Of a stretch of DNA of 64,000 bases, positions 60,745-64,000 are shown one piece after another. The stretch's first letter is position 1. Every line of letters begins with the position of its first letter. A program made the position numbers and the translations under genes. The stretch comes from Solimonas flava DSM 18980 (GTDB lineage: Bacteria > Pseudomonadota > Gammaproteobacteria > Nevskiales > Nevskiaceae), in the NCBI RefSeq assembly GCF_000426685.1, contig NZ_AUFV01000016.1:26665-90664 (forward strand), given 5' to 3'. The notes under the pieces are model-generated. The model worked only from the letters and a program-made list of their open reading frames with translations, had not been told where the DNA came from and did no database searches.

Positions 60745-62090
60745 GGCCGCCGATGCAGAGCACGCGACACGAGGCCGAAGCTGATACTCCCTCCTTGTCC
60801 GCCGGACTTGGCCTGCGCACCCGCCTCGCGGCGGCGCTGGCGCTCGCGCTCGCCGGACTGCCGGTAGCGCATGCGTCGGAGCTCGGCGAACTGCTGCAAC
60901 AGACGCTGACGCACCCGAGTATCGAAGCGCGCGCGCAGGACACCCTCGCCGCGCGCGAAGCGCTCGCCGCGCAAACCTCGCGCTACTTCGGCGGTGGCGC
61001 CGCCTATGCCGACGTGCAGCGCTACGATGAAGCGCGCTTCACGGGCGTGCTGACGTCCGCGTCGCTGGCCAATCCCCCATTCGCGCGCGACCAATATCGC
61101 TACGGCGTCAGCTACAGCCTGCCGATCGATGTGTTCGGCGCGGTCGCCGCAGCGCGCTCGCGCGCCAAGCAGGATCTCGCTGTCGCCGAACTGGCTGAAC
61201 GTCAGGCCGCTCTGCTCAAGCTGCATCAGGCGACCAGCGCTTACGTCGAGCTGCAGGCCTTGCAGCGCAGGCTCGCGGCCCTGCGCGTGCAGCGTGAGCG
61301 CATTGCGCTGACCGCCGAACGCGTGCGCCGCGAGGTGGAAATCCAGCAGTCCTCGCAGCTCGATCAGCATCTGATCGAAAGCGAGCTGGCGCGTCTGCAG
61401 GCTGACGAAGCGCGGCTGCAGGCAGCGGTCGGCGCCGCCGAAGCCACGCTGAAGGAGGCGAGCGGCCATGAAGGCACGATCCACGATGCCGATACGCCGA
61501 TCCCGGCCTGGCCGCTGAAACGTGAGGCGACGCTGCCGGAGCACAGCGCCGACGCGCAGGGTGCCGCCGCCGAGGCGCAGGCGCGCGAAGCATGGCGCCG
61601 CCTGTGGCCGTCGCTGAGCGCAGTCGCCGACTACACTCATTTCGACGGCCGTTACGAGGGCAGCGCCAGTGCCGAGCCGGATACCTGGAGTGTCGGCGCC
61701 CGCATCAGCATTCCGCTCGACGCCTCTGCCGTGCGTCAGGCGCGCGCCGCCAGCGCTCAGGCCGAAGCCGCCGCGCAGGAGCGCCTCGCCGTGGCCCGTG
61801 AAGCCGAGCGCCAGCTGAGCAGCCTGCACGCAAGCTACGACAGCGCCATGGCTGACGCCGAGGCCCTACAGCGCGAAGTCGAGTACCGCGAGGACGTCGT
61901 GCATACACAAAGTGAGTTGCAGCGCGTTGGCCTGAAGTCGCTCGAAGACGTGCTGCACAATGAACGCGACCTGCAGGACGCCATCGCCCGGCTGGCCGCG
62001 GCCCGCGCCCAGGCCGTCGCTGCGTGGTCGGCCGCCGCCGTGCTGCGTGGCATCGGGGACGAGCAGTACATCGCATCCTTCCAGCGCTGA
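60741..62090 (+). CDS. TolC-family outer-membrane efflux protein
   Basis: This protein of about 449 residues has a signal peptide ending LPVAHASEL and long helices. Family marks: QTLTHPSIEARAQDTLAAREALAAQ, YRYGVSYSLPIDVFGAVAAARSRAKQDL, a second-half VGARISIPLD, and the end SLEDVLHNERDLQDAIARLAAARAQAV. It would form the outer-membrane channel of a tripartite pump with the adaptor and RND protein of the opposite arm. ATG 60741 is coupled to trxC; ATG 60753 is an alternative. Confidence 0.88.
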   Translation: MRPPMQSTRHEAEADTPSLSAGLGLRTRLAAALALALAGLPVAHASELGELLQQTLTHPSIEARAQDTLAAREALAAQTSRYFGGGAAYADVQRYDEARFTGVLTSASLANPPFARDQYRYGVSYSLPIDVFGAVAAARSRAKQDLAVAELAERQAALLKLHQATSAYVELQALQRRLAALRVQRERIALTAERVRREVEIQQSSQLDQHLIESELARLQADEARLQAAVGAAEATLKEASGHEGTIHDADTPIPAWPLKREATLPEHSADAQGAAAEAQAREAWRRLWPSLSAVADYTHFDGRYEGSASAEPDTWSVGARISIPLDASAVRQARAASAQAEAAAQERLAVAREAERQLSSLHASYDSAMADAEALQREVEYREDVVHTQSELQRVGLKSLEDVLHNERDLQDAIARLAAARAQAVAAWSAAAVLRGIGDEQYIASFQR

Positions 62091-62100
62091 AGGCTTGCGA

Positions 62101-62140
62101 CGGCACGGTGGGCGCCGGGCGACCGTCGTGCCGCTTTTTT
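62101..62140 (+). terminator. Intrinsic terminator after the TolC-like gene
   Basis: CGGCACG and CGTGCCG form a 7-bp outer stem with possible inner GGT/ACC pairing, followed by C and six T. It separates the sqr operon from cfa. Confidence 0.7.
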
Positions 62141-62236
62141 GTATGATCGAGCCGCGGGCGCCGGCGACCGGCGCTCGCTCGAGGTTCCAGCAGGACCCAA
62201 TCGCTAGACCGGATCGCAACGTTCGGAGGCACGATA

Positions 62237-63487
62237 ATGTCCATGCAACCCCTGCTCGATCTGCTCGGGCGAGGCTTCGGCGGCGGCACGATCGAGTTCA
62301 TCGCGCCTGACGGCAGCGTCTGCACGCTCGGGCACGGCGCGCCCAGCGCGCAGGTGCAGCTGCGCGACGCAAACGTGCTGCGCCAGATCCTGATGCGCCC
62401 GGCGCTCAAGTTCGGCGAGACCTTCATGGATCACGGCTGGGAGCCGGCCGACGGCGACTTGCTTCGCGTGCTCGAAGTCGGGGTCAAATTCGAGGAAGAA
62501 CTCGAACAGCGCATGAAGGGGCGCCGCTTCCGGACCTTGCTCGCACAGCTTCTCGAACTGAACACCCCCCTGGCTTCGCGCCACAACGTCGAACACCACT
62601 ACAATCTCGACGCCGACCTGTACCGGCGCTTTCTCGACGAGGGAATGTTCTATTCCTGCGCATACTTCGCGCGCCCCGAGATGACGCTCGAAGAGGCACA
62701 GCGAGCCAAATGCGAACTGATCGCACGCAAGCTCGACCTCAAGCCCGGCATGCGCGTGCTCGATATCGGCTGCGGGTGGGGCGGGCTGGCGATCCATCTC
62801 GCGCAACACCACGGCGTAACGGTCACCGGCATCACACTGTCGAGTGAACAACTCGGCGTTGCCCGGCAGCGCGTCGAAGCACTCGATCTCGGCGGGCAGA
62901 TCGAGCTGCGGTTGCAGGACTATCGCGAGGTTGACGGCCGCTTCGATGCTGTCGTCAGCGTCGGCATGTTCGAGCACGTCGGCCGGCCGCAATACCCCGC
63001 CTTCTTCCGACGTGTGCATGAGCTGCTCGCGGTCGATGGCACCGCGCTGCTGCACACGATCGGTCGCATGACGCCGCCGGGAGCCGGGAATCCCTGGATT
63101 CGCAAATATATCTTTCCGGGCGGCTACATCCCGGCAGCCTCGGAAGTGTTCGCGGCGATCGAGCCGACAGGTCTTCTCGTCACCGACTGCGAAACCTGGC
63201 GCCTGCACTACGCCCTGACGCTGCGTGAATGGAACCGCCGCTTTCAGGCTCAGCGCGCGCACTTCGCCGAACGGCTCGGCGAACGCTTCTGCCGTCTCTG
63301 GGAGTTCTATCTGGTCGCCTGTGAAGCGTCATTCCGATGGGGCAATCTCTGCGTCTTCCACCTGCAGATGACGCGCAAACTCGAACGCCTGCCGCTGACC
63401 CGGGACTACCTGTACGACGAAGATCCAGGAACTCTCGACGCGGCAAGCGCTTTTCCCTACAATGCGCGGCCCACCGTGGTGATGTAG
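62237..63487 (+). CDS. cfa: Cyclopropane-fatty-acyl-phospholipid synthase
   Basis: This 416-residue SAM-dependent enzyme adds a methylene to unsaturated acyl chains of membrane lipids. It has NVEHHYNLDADLYRRFLDEGMFYSCAYF, SAM loop VLDIGCGWGGLAIHLAQHHG, GITLSSEQLGVAR, VSVGMFEHVGRPQYPAFF and HTIGRMTPPGAGNPWIRKYIFPGGYIP. GGAGG lies eight bases before ATG 62237. Its last three codons and TAG stop lie within the first ten bases of the tRNA-Met gene, so processing of that tRNA would cut this mRNA. Confidence 0.94.
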   Translation: MSMQPLLDLLGRGFGGGTIEFIAPDGSVCTLGHGAPSAQVQLRDANVLRQILMRPALKFGETFMDHGWEPADGDLLRVLEVGVKFEEELEQRMKGRRFRTLLAQLLELNTPLASRHNVEHHYNLDADLYRRFLDEGMFYSCAYFARPEMTLEEAQRAKCELIARKLDLKPGMRVLDIGCGWGGLAIHLAQHHGVTVTGITLSSEQLGVARQRVEALDLGGQIELRLQDYREVDGRFDAVVSVGMFEHVGRPQYPAFFRRVHELLAVDGTALLHTIGRMTPPGAGNPWIRKYIFPGGYIPAASEVFAAIEPTGLLVTDCETWRLHYALTLREWNRRFQAQRAHFAERLGERFCRLWEFYLVACEASFRWGNLCVFHLQMTRKLERLPLTRDYLYDEDPGTLDAASAFPYNARPTVVM

Positions 63488-63554
63488 CTCAGACGGTTAG
63501 AGCGCGGCACTCATAATGCTGAGGTCGGTGGTTCGATTCCACTCATCACCACCA
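63478..63554 (+). tRNA. tRNA-Met (elongator type, anticodon CAT)
   Basis: The 77-base cloverleaf has acceptor GGTGATG/CATCACC and a D-arm GTAGCTCAGACGGTTAGAGC. The anticodon stem CGGCA/TGCTG carries loop CTCATAA (CAT at 63512-63514). The T-arm is GGTTCGATTCC, and A plus encoded CCA end at 63554. Paired acceptor end and the elongator-like body exclude initiator tRNA; an Ile (lysidine) CAT tRNA is less likely. Confidence 0.95.
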
Positions 63555-63564
63555 ATCCTTTCAA

Positions 63565-63592
63565 CGCCCAACCCTTCCGGTTGGGCGTTTTC
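63565..63592 (+). terminator. Intrinsic terminator after tRNA-Met
   Basis: CGCCCAACC and GGTTGGGCG form a perfect 9-bp stem with a 5-base loop followed by TTTTCG, 11 bases after the tRNA. Confidence 0.9.
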
Positions 63593-63629
63593 GTTTCAGC
63601 GTTCACGACTCCGCTTCTGCGCACCTTCG

Positions 63630-63842
63630 CCGACCGTCGATGGCGGGCGCACGAAAGTCGTTCTGCATTTGCTGTCACCCGCACAGCGGCCGATCGCGGT
63701 GACACAGGACCTCGCAGGTTTCTGGACGCGAGGCTACGCCGAAGTGCGTAAAGATCTGCGTGGCCGCTATCCGCGGCATCCGTGGCCTGAGGACCCGCGC
63801 ACGGCGATCCCGACCCGACGCGCAAAGCCGCGCGGGACGTAA
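63630..63842 (+). pseudogene. HrpB helicase C-terminal fragment
   Basis: About 70 residues in one frame, ending at TAA 63842, match the C-terminus of the ATP-dependent helicase HrpB: VVLHLLSPAQRPIAVTQDLAGFW, then GYAEVRKDLRGRYPRHPWPEDP and PTRRAKPRG. The rest of the roughly 800-residue protein is absent; upstream are a terminator and tRNA-Met. It is a remnant of a deletion, rearrangement or recombination event beside the rRNA operon end. Confidence 0.8.
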
Positions 63843-63890
63843 GGTCACGGTTCTGAGCATGTAGCGCCCGGGCGGGGATCGACGCGCAAC

Positions 63891-63918
63891 AAAAAACCCC
63901 GATGCATTGGCATCGGGG
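63891..63918 (-). terminator. Terminator of the rRNA operon
   Basis: On the minus strand CCCCGATGC / GCATCGGGG forms a 9-bp stem with a 4-base loop followed by TTTTTT, about 17 bases beyond the 5S 3' end. Confidence 0.88.
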
Positions 63919-63934
63919 TTGTTTGTGTTTAAGA

Positions 63935-64000
63935 CCCTGGCAGTGTCCTACTCTCACATGGCAGCTGCCACACTATCATCGGCGCTGAGTCGTTTCACTT
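63935..64000 (-). rRNA. rrf: 5S ribosomal RNA, 3' end only
   Basis: The minus strand from the window edge reads AAGTGAAACG, GCGCCGATGATAGTGTGG, TGAGAGTAGGACACTGCCAGG. This matches the last part of bacterial 5S rRNA (compare E. coli GCGCCGATGGTAGTGTGG and GAGAGTAGGGAACTGCCAGG). About 66 bases are in the window; the rest and the other rRNA genes lie to the right. Confidence 0.95.

Noticed and set aside
63511..63957. 148-codon minus-strand frame between tRNA-Met and 5S rRNA
   Set aside because: It crosses the rRNA terminator, the tRNA terminator and the HrpB fragment on the other strand; no recognisable domain.

Overview
The window is a chromosomal segment of a very GC-rich bacterium. Housekeeping gene order points to a gammaproteobacterium: hemA-prfA-prmC-moeB, lolB-ispE-tRNA-Gln-prs-rplY-pth-ychF, and purM-purN back to back with DUF2066-perM-hda. 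The GC content and gene mix suggest the Xanthomonadales/Nevskiales neighbourhood, but that placement is inference from gene order, not from a tree. Nearly every base is coding, and stop/start overlaps of 1-4 bases are very common.

Layout. 1-13081 (minus strand): an ECF sigma factor and FecR-type anti-sigma gene, a terminator, then a TonB-dependent receptor, five consecutive exported amidase-signature hydrolases and a LysM-containing nucleosidase that runs off the left edge. 13331-16929 (minus): a Pqi lipid-transport operon with pqiA split in two. 17030-25174: truncated haemoglobin, TlpA-like thioredoxin, APS-type CysH, Hsp15, a BON protein, transaldolase, an ABC exporter with a lipoprotein hydrolase, and a Nudix-metallo-beta-lactamase fusion. 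25213-35357: purine genes, DUF2066/PerM/Hda, WrbA, small enzymes, a lytic transglycosylase, a frameshifted 2OG-oxygenase-like gene and proS.

35690-41545 is the most unusual region. A histone H1-like gene converges on a TIR-TM-WD40 gene. That gene is divergent from one encoding a SLOG-like domain, a TRAFs-binding-type helical repeat and a class III nucleotide-cyclase-like domain. The pair looks like a signalling or conflict module. 41571-46288 (minus) is hemA-prfA-prmC-moeB-JAMM-like. Between hemA and prfA lies a 170-bp tandem repeat that has copied the prfA start, giving two 57-codon reading frames, each ending in ATGA on the next start.

46434-53825 (plus) holds a TPR protein, lolB, ispE, tRNA-Gln, prs, rplY, pth and ychF. 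53907-62090 is a divergon centred on a BigR/SqrR-type regulator and a double AT-rich palindrome. One arm encodes DUF2892, a membrane-fusion lipoprotein and an RND pump. The other encodes sulfide:quinone oxidoreductase, thioredoxin 2 and a TolC-like outer-membrane protein. 62237-64000 holds a cyclopropane-fatty-acid synthase whose stop codon lies inside tRNA-Met, a fragment of the HrpB helicase C-terminus, and the 3' end of a 5S rRNA gene entering from the right on the minus strand.
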